Assembly: GCA_903822205.1 (NCBI GenBank)
Contig: CAIJOK010000046.1
Coordinates: forward strand, 1 to 34,181
DNA length: 34,181 nucleotides
Direction: 5' to 3'
Source: an uncultured beta proteobacterium
GTDB lineage: Bacteria; Pseudomonadota; Gammaproteobacteria; Burkholderiales; Burkholderiaceae_C
A program made the position numbers and the translations under genes. Positions 23,657 to 31,267 of this stretch are shown here, one piece after another (the first letter of the stretch is position 1; each line of letters begins with the position of its first letter). Under the pieces are notes generated by a model that was given only the letters and a program-made list of their open reading frames with translations, did not search any database and was not told the origin of the DNA.

Positions 23657-24229
23657 TTAGGCCCCAAATCGGCCTGCAACCAAGGCCACCCTTTGACCAA
23701 ACAAACGGGCGGTTTCAAGGTCGCCTGGCAGCATTTCGGCTGGCGAAGCGTCAGACGGTGATTGGGCCATGGCCCCTGAAGATGACCCGACAAAATTGAT
23801 ATCGTTGCGCTGTGCCGCCTTGGCGTTGCTTGGCATTTGGCCTGTACCAACCCAAATACCCCCATGCTGCATGGCCAAGGTGAACAGGTAGTGCAGCGTG
23901 GACAGTTTGTCGCCGTTCATGGTGGCACTGTTGGTAAAACCTGCAAAAATTTTGTCCTTCCAGGCTTGGCCGAACCAGGGCTTGCTGGAGGCATCGGCAA
24001 ATTTCTTGAATTGCCAGCTCACGCTGCCCATGTACGTGGGACTGCCCATGATGATGGCACTGGCCGCACCGAGCGTGGCCCAGCCGGCATCGGACACACT
24101 GCCCTCAGCGTCGATGGACACCAGATCAACATGGGAACCCGCAGCGGCACTGGCACCATCGGCCACCGACTGCGCCATGCGCAGCGTGTGACCGTAACCT
24201 GAATGAAATACAACAGCAATTTTTGTCAT
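23657..24229 (-). CDS. Flavodoxin-family NAD(P)H:quinone oxidoreductase-like protein
   Basis: A 190-residue flavodoxin-fold protein. The FMN phosphate loop is at the N-terminus (VFHSGYGHTLRMAQ). MGSPTYMGSVSWQFKKF and the FAGFTNSATMNGDK segment provide the other FMN contacts, as in WrbA-related quinone reductases or NADPH-dependent FMN reductases. Likely a cytoplasmic two-electron reductase; the substrate is unknown. AGGAG lies seven bases before the ATG. A candidate promoter is just upstream (24249-24278). It is probably the first gene of an operon with rlmB and the small lipoprotein. Confidence 0.82.
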   Translation of the reverse strand: MTKIAVVFHSGYGHTLRMAQSVADGASAAAGSHVDLVSIDAEGSVSDAGWATLGAASAIIMGSPTYMGSVSWQFKKFADASSKPWFGQAWKDKIFAGFTNSATMNGDKLSTLHYLFTLAMQHGGIWVGTGQMPSNAKAAQRNDINFVGSSSGAMAQSPSDASPAEMLPGDLETARLFGQRVALVAGRFGA

Positions 24230-24248
24230 GGTAAAACTCCTAAAAGCT

Positions 24249-24278
24249 CTTATACAAAGAGGGGGTTGATAAGGCCAA
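24249..24278 (-). promoter_or_regulatory. Candidate sigma-70 promoter for the flavodoxin-rlmB operon
   Basis: On the minus strand TTGGCC and TATAAG are separated by 18 bases, ending 20 bases before the flavodoxin gene start. The match is moderate. Confidence 0.35.
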
Positions 24279-24343
24279 ACGAAAAAAACAGGTGGGTCAA
24301 CGACTGCATCAAGACAAGACGGGGGCGATGCAACGGTGAGAGA

Positions 24344-24661
24344 TCAATGCATGACGACGGGGTTTTGGGCCAGCTCAGCGTAACGCTCAAGTGTGTCCTC
24401 AACCTCTTCTTGTGTGGGGGTATTTTGCTGCCACGCGACGATATGTTGCTGAAACATCTCTGCCCATGAACCGTCCAGATAAACTTCTTTGCCGCTGCGT
24501 TTGTCGACGATCTCAAAACCGTGACGCACCAACTGCGGCAATACCAGTAGCTGCTCTCCGGCACTGAGTGCGTCAAGCGGCAAATCGATCGCCACGGCAT
24601 TTGCAAGCATGTGGGTGACCGAGTAAGCGTCAGAATCATAGAGCGTGTGCATGACGAACAT
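24344..24661 (-). CDS. DUF3567 family protein
   Basis: A small acidic cytoplasmic protein of about 105 residues. The sequence MHTLYDSDAYSV, then GFEIVDKRSGKEVYLDGSWAEMFQ and the ending RYAELAQNPVVMH match the DUF3567 pattern restricted to Burkholderiales. Function is unknown. The frame is open to 24751, but the part before 24661 is Pro-rich and crosses a 13-G tract, so it is unlikely to be coding. ATG 24661 has a weak AGGG upstream; ATG 24652 (starting MHTLY) is equally plausible. It is divergent from acpP. Confidence 0.75.
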   Translation of the reverse strand: MFVMHTLYDSDAYSVTHMLANAVAIDLPLDALSAGEQLLVLPQLVRHGFEIVDKRSGKEVYLDGSWAEMFQQHIVAWQQNTPTQEEVEDTLERYAELAQNPVVMH

Positions 24662-24703
24662 TATCCATGAATCCCTGCCCTCACGTGCGACCCGAGGCCC
24701 ATC

Positions 24704-24716
24704 GGGGGGGGGGGGG
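24704..24716. repeat. 13-base G homopolymer
   Basis: Thirteen consecutive G residues in the gap between the divergent DUF3567 and acpP genes, about 43 bases from the DUF3567 start. It lies directly beside a possible -35 element (TTGTCG, 24718-24723) for rightward transcription. It is the longest homopolymer I noticed in the window. Confidence 0.95.
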
Positions 24717-24780
24717 CTTGTCGGGCACTTGTTTGTGGATCTGTACACCAAGGTACGCCAAAAATTGGAGGCTTTAAGCC

Positions 24781-24816
24781 ATGGCTAAAATCACACCCCC
24801 ATTCACAACCCTCTGA
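24781..24816 (+). CDS. Candidate leader peptide upstream of acpP
   Basis: An 11-codon frame, [11 protein letters not shown], with a good ribosome site (TTGGAGG, nine bases before the ATG). Its TGA lies directly on the ribosome site of acpP (GAGGGA), eight bases before the acpP ATG. The arrangement suggests translational coupling, but such a short frame could be chance. Confidence 0.4.
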   Translation: MAKITPPFTTL

Positions 24817-24824
24817 GGGAACCC

Positions 24825-25067
24825 ATGAGCGATATTGAAGTCCGCGTTAAAAAGATCATTGCCGAGCAACTCGGTGTTGAAGAGTCTCAAGTGACCAACG
24901 AAAAAGCCTTTGTGGCCGATCTGGGTGCTGATTCTTTGGATACCGTTGAGCTGGTGATGGCGCTTGAAGACGAGTTTGATATTGAGATTCCTGACGAAGA
25001 TGCTGAAAACATCACGACGGTGCAGCACGCAGTCAATTACGCTTGCGCCCACGCCAAGTTATCCTGA
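24825..25067 (+). CDS. acpP: Acyl carrier protein
   Basis: An 80-residue acidic carrier that holds growing fatty-acyl chains as thioesters on 4'-phosphopantetheine. The attachment serine is Ser37 in [12 protein letters not shown], and the helix III motif [12 protein letters not shown] is intact. GAGGGA precedes the ATG by a few bases. It is followed 118 bases later by fabF, the usual partner. The fabD, fabG, fabH, plsX and rpmF genes that commonly precede acpP are absent; the upstream neighbour is divergent DUF3567. Confidence 0.97.
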   Translation: MSDIEVRVKKIIAEQLGVEESQVTNEKAFVADLGADSLDTVELVMALEDEFDIEIPDEDAENITTVQHAVNYACAHAKLS

Positions 25068-25185
25068 CCAGCTACGGTCATTGGCTGATCTGGCCAGTCC
25101 GTAACCCCTGTCCCTTTGCGTTATCTGTGCCCATCCGTCATGGGCCTGTCGCCGGTTTTGATCAACCCCAGACTCTTTGAACACC

Positions 25186-26433
25186 ATGTCCCGTCGTCGC
25201 GTTGTTGTTACCGGATTGGGCTGCATCAGCCCTGTGGGCCACTCGGTTGATGCCACATGGGCTAGTTTGCTGGCCGGGCAATCGGGAGTTGGCCCCATTT
25301 CCAAGTTTGATGCCTCTACCTTCAACTGCCGTGTTGCCGGCGAGGTCAAAGACTTTGACATCACGGCGTACGTCAGTGCCAAAGAAGCCCGCACCATGGA
25401 CACTTTCATCCACTACGGGATTGCGGCGGCGCAGCAGGCTGTCGATGATTCCGGCTTACCCACAGGGGCGAATCTTGGTGAAAACCTGGCTTGCCGTGTC
25501 GGCTGTCTGATTGGCTCTGGTATTGGCGGCCTGCCCATGATCGAAAACGTCCACACCGAGTTTGTCAATCGGGGGGCGCGACGCATCACGCCATTCTTCG
25601 TTCCCTCCACCATCATCAACATGATCTCCGGCCACGTGTCGATTCGCCATGGTTTCAAAGGTCCCAACCTCGCCATTGTGTCTGCCTGCACCACAGGCCT
25701 GCACTGCATCGGACAGGCCGGACGGATGATCGAGTACGGCGATGCTGATGCCATGCTTGCCGGCGGATCGGAAGCCGCTGTGTCGGTGCTCAGCGTGGGC
25801 GGTTTTGCCGCCATGCGTGCCCTGAGCACCCGCAACGATGATCCTCCAAAGGCTTCGCGCCCGTGGGACCGTGACCGTGATGGCTTTGTGCTAGGCGAGG
25901 GTGCTGGCGTGTTGATGCTTGAGGAATACGAACATGCCCGCTCTCGGGGGGCCAAAATTTACGCCGAGCTGGCGGGTTTTGGCATGAGCTCGGATGCCGG
26001 CCACATGACCGCCCCCAACATGGATGGCCCGCGCCGCGCCATGGTTAATGCCATGCATAACGCAGGCATCCATGCTGATCAAATCGATTACGTGAACGCC
26101 CACGGAACATCCACGCCACTGGGTGATTTGAACGAAACAGCCGCCATCAAGGCCGCTCTGGGTGACCATGCCCTTAAGACTGTGGTCAATTCAACCAAGT
26201 CCATGACCGGCCACTTGCTAGGCGGTGCAGGCGGACTGGAATCCGTGGTGACTGTGCTGGCCCTGTACCACCAAAAAAGCCCGCCCACGATCAACCTGTT
26301 TAACCCCGACCCCGAGTGTGATCTGGACTATTGCGCCCACACAGCACGTGACATGAAGATCGACGTGGCCCTCAAAAACAACTTTGGTTTTGGCGGCACC
26401 AACGGTTCACTGGTCTTCAAACGCGCCCCTTGA
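25186..26433 (+). CDS. fabF: 3-oxoacyl-ACP synthase II (KAS II)
   Basis: A 415-residue condensing enzyme of type II fatty-acid synthesis that elongates acyl-ACP with malonyl-ACP. The thiolase-fold catalytic residues are Cys168 (SACTTG), His306 (NAHGTSTP), Lys338 and His343 (KSMTGHLLG), with the glycine-rich NNFGFGGTN near the end. ATG 25186 gives the usual [12 protein letters not shown] start; a TTG three codons upstream is less likely. It is probably co-transcribed with acpP. Confidence 0.96.
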   Translation: MSRRRVVVTGLGCISPVGHSVDATWASLLAGQSGVGPISKFDASTFNCRVAGEVKDFDITAYVSAKEARTMDTFIHYGIAAAQQAVDDSGLPTGANLGENLACRVGCLIGSGIGGLPMIENVHTEFVNRGARRITPFFVPSTIINMISGHVSIRHGFKGPNLAIVSACTTGLHCIGQAGRMIEYGDADAMLAGGSEAAVSVLSVGGFAAMRALSTRNDDPPKASRPWDRDRDGFVLGEGAGVLMLEEYEHARSRGAKIYAELAGFGMSSDAGHMTAPNMDGPRRAMVNAMHNAGIHADQIDYVNAHGTSTPLGDLNETAAIKAALGDHALKTVVNSTKSMTGHLLGGAGGLESVVTVLALYHQKSPPTINLFNPDPECDLDYCAHTARDMKIDVALKNNFGFGGTNGSLVFKRAP

Positions 26434-26483
26434 CGATCCAGAGTTTGCACGGTTTAGCACGGTTTTGCGAGGGTTAAAGCCTG

Positions 26484-26915
26484 ATGCACCATGCCCCTGC
26501 GGTGAGTTTTTCGACAGGTCGGTCACGCTTGGCAGGCCTATTGCTCGGTATGGTGCTGTTTGCCGGTGCATTGGCATTGCTGGCTTGGTGCTATTGTGTG
26601 CAGACCACGGGCCTGGTACACCTCAGCGCATGGCTGGTGTGGTTGCTTACCTCAGCCCTGTCAGTGCAGCACTGGGCGCAAAGCCCCGCTGTTTGTCTGG
26701 CCTGGGACAATTCCGAGTGGACCTGGTGCGCCGCGGAGGGGCAGGCCTCCGTGGTTCAGGGCGGGCCACAGCTTGTGCTTGACCTACCTGACACCCTGTT
26801 GATGCGACTGTGCAGCACACAGGGACGTGTGTTTTATGTCTGGGCGGATCGGCATACGTCACCTGCCCATTGGCTGCCACTGCGGCGTGCGGTGTTGGGG
26901 CAGCGCAAACCTTGA
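26484..26915 (+). CDS. Small membrane protein, possibly YgfX-like
   Basis: A 143-residue protein with two adjacent hydrophobic segments (about 15-38 and 45-62) then a soluble tail with several Trp (AWDNSEWTWC, VFYVWADRHT), ending in LPLRRAVLGQ. Two short N-terminal TM helices plus a C-terminal LRR-type basic end resemble the YgfX/CptA family, but the match is weak by eye. AGGG lies about ten bases upstream of the ATG. It sits between fabF and the DegP-type protease, where many relatives also have a hypothetical gene. Confidence 0.6.
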   Translation: MHHAPAVSFSTGRSRLAGLLLGMVLFAGALALLAWCYCVQTTGLVHLSAWLVWLLTSALSVQHWAQSPAVCLAWDNSEWTWCAAEGQASVVQGGPQLVLDLPDTLLMRLCSTQGRVFYVWADRHTSPAHWLPLRRAVLGQRKP

Positions 26916-26979
26916 AAAATGCGGCAAGGTAACTACCTTTGTTTCGGTTTTGTGCATATCTCTTTATGAAAGGTTCACG

Positions 26980-28473
26980 ATGATTCGACCAATCGCTTCC
27001 AAATTTGGCAACACACTGGCCTTGGCCGGTATCCTGGCCCTGATGTCGGCTTGCCTGCTTGTCACGCCAACTGCGGCGCAGGTGCGCACCCTACCTGACT
27101 TTACCGACTTGGTTGAGCAGGCCGGGCCGTCTGTGGTCAATATCCGCACCATGGAAAAAATCAGCCGGCATCAGGGTACGAGCGGGCCGATGGATCAGGA
27201 TATGCTGGAGTTTTTTCGCCGATTTGGCCTGCCGATGCCCAACTTACCCAATGTGCCTAACACGCCGCGTCAGACACCACCCCAAAATCAGCCTCTACAG
27301 CCCGAAGAACAACCGCGTGGCGTAGGATCTGGCTTTATCCTGACCCCTGACGGCATGGTGATGACCAACGCCCACGTGGTTGATGGTGCCGACGAGGTTG
27401 TCGTCACGCTGACTGACAAGCGTGAGTTCAAGGCCAAAATCATTGGCACGGACAAGCGAAGCGATGTGGCTGTGGTCAAGATCGACGCTGCGGGCTTGCC
27501 GGCGGTCAAGGTGGGCGATGTCAACCGTCTCAAAGTAGGCGAATGGGTGATGGCGATAGGGTCACCGTTTGGCCTTGAAAACAGCGTCACAGCGGGCATT
27601 GTCAGCGCCAAGCAGCGCGACACAGGGGACTATTTGCCCTTCATTCAGACCGATGTGGCCATCAACCCGGGTAACTCTGGCGGCCCCCTCATCAATATGC
27701 GCGGCGAAGTGGTCGGCATCAACAGCCAGATTTACTCGCGCTCAGGGGGGTCAATGGGCATTTCGTTTGCCATTCCCATCGACGAGGCCATGCGGGTCAG
27801 CGACCAGTTGCGTGCCAATGGTCACGTCACAAGGGGGCGCATCGGTGTTCAGATCGACCAAGTTACCAAAGAGGTCGCCGAGTCCATCGGCCTTGGCAAA
27901 CCCCAGGGCGCACTGGTTCGCAGCGTAGAGGCCGGCACGCCCGCAGACAAGGCCGGTGTTGAGGCAGGCGACATCATCATCAAGTTTGACGGCAAGCCTG
28001 TTGACAAATCCAGTGACCTGCCGCGCATGGTGGGGGGCACAAAGCCCGGTACCAAAAGCACATTGACGGTATTTCGTCGCGGCAGCAGCAAAGACCTCAG
28101 TGTCGTGGTTGCCGCGATTGAGGCCGACAAGACCGCCAGTCGCGGTGACGGTGGTTCCAAGGGCGATAAAAGCGATAAAGCTCATTCTTCCAGCGCTGGG
28201 CAGTCTTTAGGTCTGGTGGTCAGCGACCTGTCCGATGCTCAAAAGAAAGACCTCAAAATCAAGGGCGGCGTGTTGGTGGATAGCGCCACGGACGCGGCTG
28301 CGAAGGGTGGCTTGCGTGAGGGCGACGTGATTTTGACCATCGCCAACGTGGCTGTTGCCAACGTGGCAGACTTTGACAATCTGCTTAAAAAACTGGACAA
28401 AACCAAGCCGCTGAGCGTGCTGCTGCGCCGTGGTGACTGGGTGCAGTACACGGTGATAAGACCAGCCCGATAA
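26980..28473 (+). CDS. DegP/DegQ-type periplasmic serine protease
   Basis: A 497-residue envelope protease/chaperone. The signal peptide covers about residues 1-33 (cleavage after TAA in PTAAQV). The trypsin-like catalytic triad is His132 (TNAHVV), Asp162 (SDVAVVKID) and Ser233 (GNSGGP), all present. PDZ1 spans about 275-365 (GVQIDQVTKEVAESIGL) and PDZ2 about 395-490. Between them lies a hydrophilic Gly/Ser/Lys/Asp linker of about 25 residues (RGDGGSKGDKSDKAHSSS). In many relatives the rpoE-rseA-rseB sigma-E module stands just upstream; it is absent here. ATG 26980 with AAAGG upstream is chosen because it gives a signal peptide. Confidence 0.92.
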   Translation: MIRPIASKFGNTLALAGILALMSACLLVTPTAAQVRTLPDFTDLVEQAGPSVVNIRTMEKISRHQGTSGPMDQDMLEFFRRFGLPMPNLPNVPNTPRQTPPQNQPLQPEEQPRGVGSGFILTPDGMVMTNAHVVDGADEVVVTLTDKREFKAKIIGTDKRSDVAVVKIDAAGLPAVKVGDVNRLKVGEWVMAIGSPFGLENSVTAGIVSAKQRDTGDYLPFIQTDVAINPGNSGGPLINMRGEVVGINSQIYSRSGGSMGISFAIPIDEAMRVSDQLRANGHVTRGRIGVQIDQVTKEVAESIGLGKPQGALVRSVEAGTPADKAGVEAGDIIIKFDGKPVDKSSDLPRMVGGTKPGTKSTLTVFRRGSSKDLSVVVAAIEADKTASRGDGGSKGDKSDKAHSSSAGQSLGLVVSDLSDAQKKDLKIKGGVLVDSATDAAAKGGLREGDVILTIANVAVANVADFDNLLKKLDKTKPLSVLLRRGDWVQYTVIRPAR

Positions 28474-28502
28474 CGTCAATGCACGGAACGACTTAACACG
28501 GC

Positions 28503-30335
28503 ATGTCCATACCCCAAAGCTTTATCCAGCAATTGTTGGCCAAAGCCGATGTGGTCGGTGTGGTGGGGCGCTATGTCAAGCTCAAGAAATCTGGGGCCAA
28601 TTTCATGGGCTTGTGTCCTTTTCACGATGAAAAGTCACCGTCTTTTTCGGTCAGTCCCACCCGTCAGTTTTACCACTGCTTTGGCTGCGGCAAGAGCGGC
28701 AACGCCATCGGATTTTTGATGGAGCACGCCGGTCTGGGTTTTGTGGATGCGGTGCAAGATCTGGCTCGCGAGTGCGCCCTACAGGTGCCAGACGATGATG
28801 CCAGCTTGTATGAACGCGAACAGGCCGCAGTGCAACGCCAAAAACAACTGACGCTGCATGAGGTTCTGGCCCGTGCCAGCCTGGCCTTTCAAAACTTTCT
28901 CAAGGCATCGCCACAGGCCGTGGCCTACTGCAAGGGCCGGGGCGTATCAGGGCAAATTGCACGTCAGTTTGGGTTAGGCTACGCGCCTGACGGGGGGCAT
29001 AGCCTGGCAAGTGTCTTTGCCGATTATGCTGACCCCCTGCTGGTCGAAAGTGGCTTGGTTGTTGACCGCGCCGCAGAGGGTCATGACGATGCTAGGCGCT
29101 ACGACCGATTTCGTGACCGCGTGATGTTTCCAATCCGCAATGTGGCAGGGGAGTGCATCGGCTTTGGGGGGCGCGTCATGGGTGACGGCAAGCCCAAATA
29201 CCTGAACTCTCCAGAAACAGCCGTGTTTAGCAAGGGCCGCGAGCTTTATGGTTTGTTTGAGGCCCGTGCGGCTTTGCATACACACGGCTTTGCGCTGGTG
29301 ACCGAAGGCTATATGGACGTGGTGGCGTTGGCGCAGTTGGGGTTTCCTAACGCCGTGGCCACGCTGGGCACCGCCTGCACTACCGACCACATCCAAAAGC
29401 TGTTCAGGTTTACGGATGCTGTGGTGTTCAGTTTTGATGGCGACAAGGCAGGCAGGTCAGCAGCTCGCAAGGCCCTGGATGTCGTGCTGCCATTTGCCAC
29501 GGATATGCGATCGGTCAAATTTTTGTTTTTACCGCCTGAGCATGACCCCGACAGCTTTATTCGTACCCACGGTCAAGAGGCCTTTGCTCGCTGTATCGGC
29601 GATGCCGTGCCTCTGAGCAGCTTTATGCAAGATGCTGCACGCGCCGGCTGTGATCTGCACATCCCCGAGGGGCGATCTCGTCTGGTTACCCAGGCCCAAA
29701 CGCTTTGGACACCCTTGCCAGAAGGCGCATTCAAGCAACAAATGCTGGCCGCTATCGCAGAATTGACACAGTTTGACACCCGCACTCTGCAACAAATGTG
29801 GCATGAAAAGTCGCTTCACAACGCATCAGGCAGCAGCAGACGCAAAGCTTTTCAGTCTGACTCTCAACCCCTCCACGCGACTGGCTACGCCCACCACAGT
29901 CGCCATCGACCGGCTTGCCGGGCCGACCACGCTGCACGCATTGTGCTGGACAACATGGCCACCTTAGAGCATTTGTCTGACGAAGACCACACCCTGCTGT
30001 GCAGTTTGGACGCGCCCTACGGCCCATTGTTTAGTTGGCTTGAGGCTCAAATGCATGAACACGGCCCACAGCCCTGGGTGGCCCTGCAAGCGGGTTTGCA
30101 AGGTCATGAGAGCGCAGACCTGGCCATGCAATTAATGAGCGGGTATGCCCTGGGCGTGTCATCAGATCCGTTAGAGTCTTTGACTGAACTGCGTGATTTG
30201 CTGAAACGCATGTTGATCGACCAAATCAAACAAGAAGAAAACAGCGCCATTGCCCAAGTCATGTCAGATCCCACTGTGCTGCCGCGTTACCGTGAACTTC
30301 AGACCAGGCGGCTACAGCTTGAGGCCACGCTGTGA
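28503..30335 (+). CDS. dnaG: DNA primase
   Basis: A 610-residue primase that makes RNA primers at the replication fork. The CHC2 zinc-binding motif is Cys38, His41, Cys59 and Cys62 (CPFH...CFGC). The RNA polymerase core with the TOPRIM fold has Glu268 (TEGYMD) and Asp312/Asp314 (SFDGDKAGR), the metal-binding residues. The C-terminal third should be the DnaB-interacting domain; its stretch about 440-480 is His/Arg-rich. No clear ribosome site precedes the ATG. The common dnaG-rpoD order is not kept: the next gene is a YccA-like protein. Confidence 0.95.
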   Translation: MSIPQSFIQQLLAKADVVGVVGRYVKLKKSGANFMGLCPFHDEKSPSFSVSPTRQFYHCFGCGKSGNAIGFLMEHAGLGFVDAVQDLARECALQVPDDDASLYEREQAAVQRQKQLTLHEVLARASLAFQNFLKASPQAVAYCKGRGVSGQIARQFGLGYAPDGGHSLASVFADYADPLLVESGLVVDRAAEGHDDARRYDRFRDRVMFPIRNVAGECIGFGGRVMGDGKPKYLNSPETAVFSKGRELYGLFEARAALHTHGFALVTEGYMDVVALAQLGFPNAVATLGTACTTDHIQKLFRFTDAVVFSFDGDKAGRSAARKALDVVLPFATDMRSVKFLFLPPEHDPDSFIRTHGQEAFARCIGDAVPLSSFMQDAARAGCDLHIPEGRSRLVTQAQTLWTPLPEGAFKQQMLAAIAELTQFDTRTLQQMWHEKSLHNASGSSRRKAFQSDSQPLHATGYAHHSRHRPACRADHAARIVLDNMATLEHLSDEDHTLLCSLDAPYGPLFSWLEAQMHEHGPQPWVALQAGLQGHESADLAMQLMSGYALGVSSDPLESLTELRDLLKRMLIDQIKQEENSAIAQVMSDPTVLPRYRELQTRRLQLEATL

Positions 30336-30499
30336 TCGCACTCTTGGAGTACGACACCGACGGGCGGTCACCCGCCATTTGCACGGGATGCCCACAGTGG
30401 CATACAAAGTTTTAATCCGTAAAATCAGCAGGAATCACCCGCATGCATCACCGTCATGCCCGTGATGGCTTGTTTTAACCAAACCTAAGGAATACGACC
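30336..30499. other. Spacer with hairpins between dnaG and the YccA-like gene
   Basis: The gap holds GGCGG/CCGCC near 30362-30376 and CATCAC/GTGATG near 30446-30468, the second followed by GCTTGTTTT, a weak terminator for dnaG. A good ribosome site (AAGGAA) precedes the next ATG. No rpoD or RNA gene is seen here. Confidence 0.4.
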
Positions 30500-31195
30500 A
30501 TGTTGAACCCTATGCCATCCATCGATCAAAGTTATGGCCTAAACACAACGGCCCACGATCGCAACAGAGTTTTGCGCAATACCTACTGGTTGCTGGCTTT
30601 AAGCCTGGTTCCTACTGTGTTGGGAGCCTGGCTGGGCGTAGCATCCGGTATCACGCGCTCAATGGGCGGTGGTCTGGGTTTAATCGTCTTTTTGGGCGGG
30701 GCTTTTGGCTTTATGTACGCCATCGAAAAGACCAAAAATACGGCTACCGGCGTGCCCGTGTTGCTGGGCTTTACGTTCTTCATGGGGCTGATGCTGTCGC
30801 GCATGATCGCCGTGGTGTTGGGTTTCAAGAACGGCCCTGAGCTGATCATGACCGCATTTGGAGGCACAGCCGGTGTGTTTTTTATGATGGCTGCCCTGTC
30901 TGGCATCATCAAACGCGATATTTCCAGTCTGGGCCAATGGCTGACGATGGGTGCCATGGCTCTGATGGTGGTGGGCATCATCAATGTGTTTATCGGTTCC
31001 GCCCCCATGATGATGGCCATGTCTGCCCTGGCCATCGTGATCTTTAGCGCTTATATGCTCTACGACCTCAAGCAAATTGTCGATGGCGGCGAGACCAACT
31101 ACATCAGCGCCACCTTATCTTTGTACCTCGACATCTTCAACGTGTTCCAAAGCCTTCTGGCCTTGCTGGGCATTTTTGGAGGTGAGCGCGACTGA
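30500..31195 (+). CDS. Bax inhibitor-1/YccA family membrane protein
   Basis: A 231-residue inner-membrane protein with about seven TM helices, of the UPF0005/BI-1 type. The signature part near the C-terminus is SAYMLYDLKQIVDGGETNYISATLSLYLDIFNVF, with the Asp residues that form the pH/calcium-sensing site in this family. E. coli YccA interacts with the FtsH protease; other members are calcium-leak channels. The role here is not known. AAGGAA is correctly spaced before the ATG. Confidence 0.92.
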   Translation: MLNPMPSIDQSYGLNTTAHDRNRVLRNTYWLLALSLVPTVLGAWLGVASGITRSMGGGLGLIVFLGGAFGFMYAIEKTKNTATGVPVLLGFTFFMGLMLSRMIAVVLGFKNGPELIMTAFGGTAGVFFMMAALSGIIKRDISSLGQWLTMGAMALMVVGIINVFIGSAPMMMAMSALAIVIFSAYMLYDLKQIVDGGETNYISATLSLYLDIFNVFQSLLALLGIFGGERD

Positions 31196-31267
31196 AACTT
31201 CAAGCTTGGTAAAGGTCCGTTTCTGGAATTGATGGTTTAATGCCAGCAATGTTCACGTTGTTGTCCT

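Noticed and set aside
22651-23799. 382-residue plus-strand open frame opposite rlmB
   Set aside because: The composition is His/Gln/Gly-rich with no motif, and the minus-strand RlmB carries all SpoU motifs.
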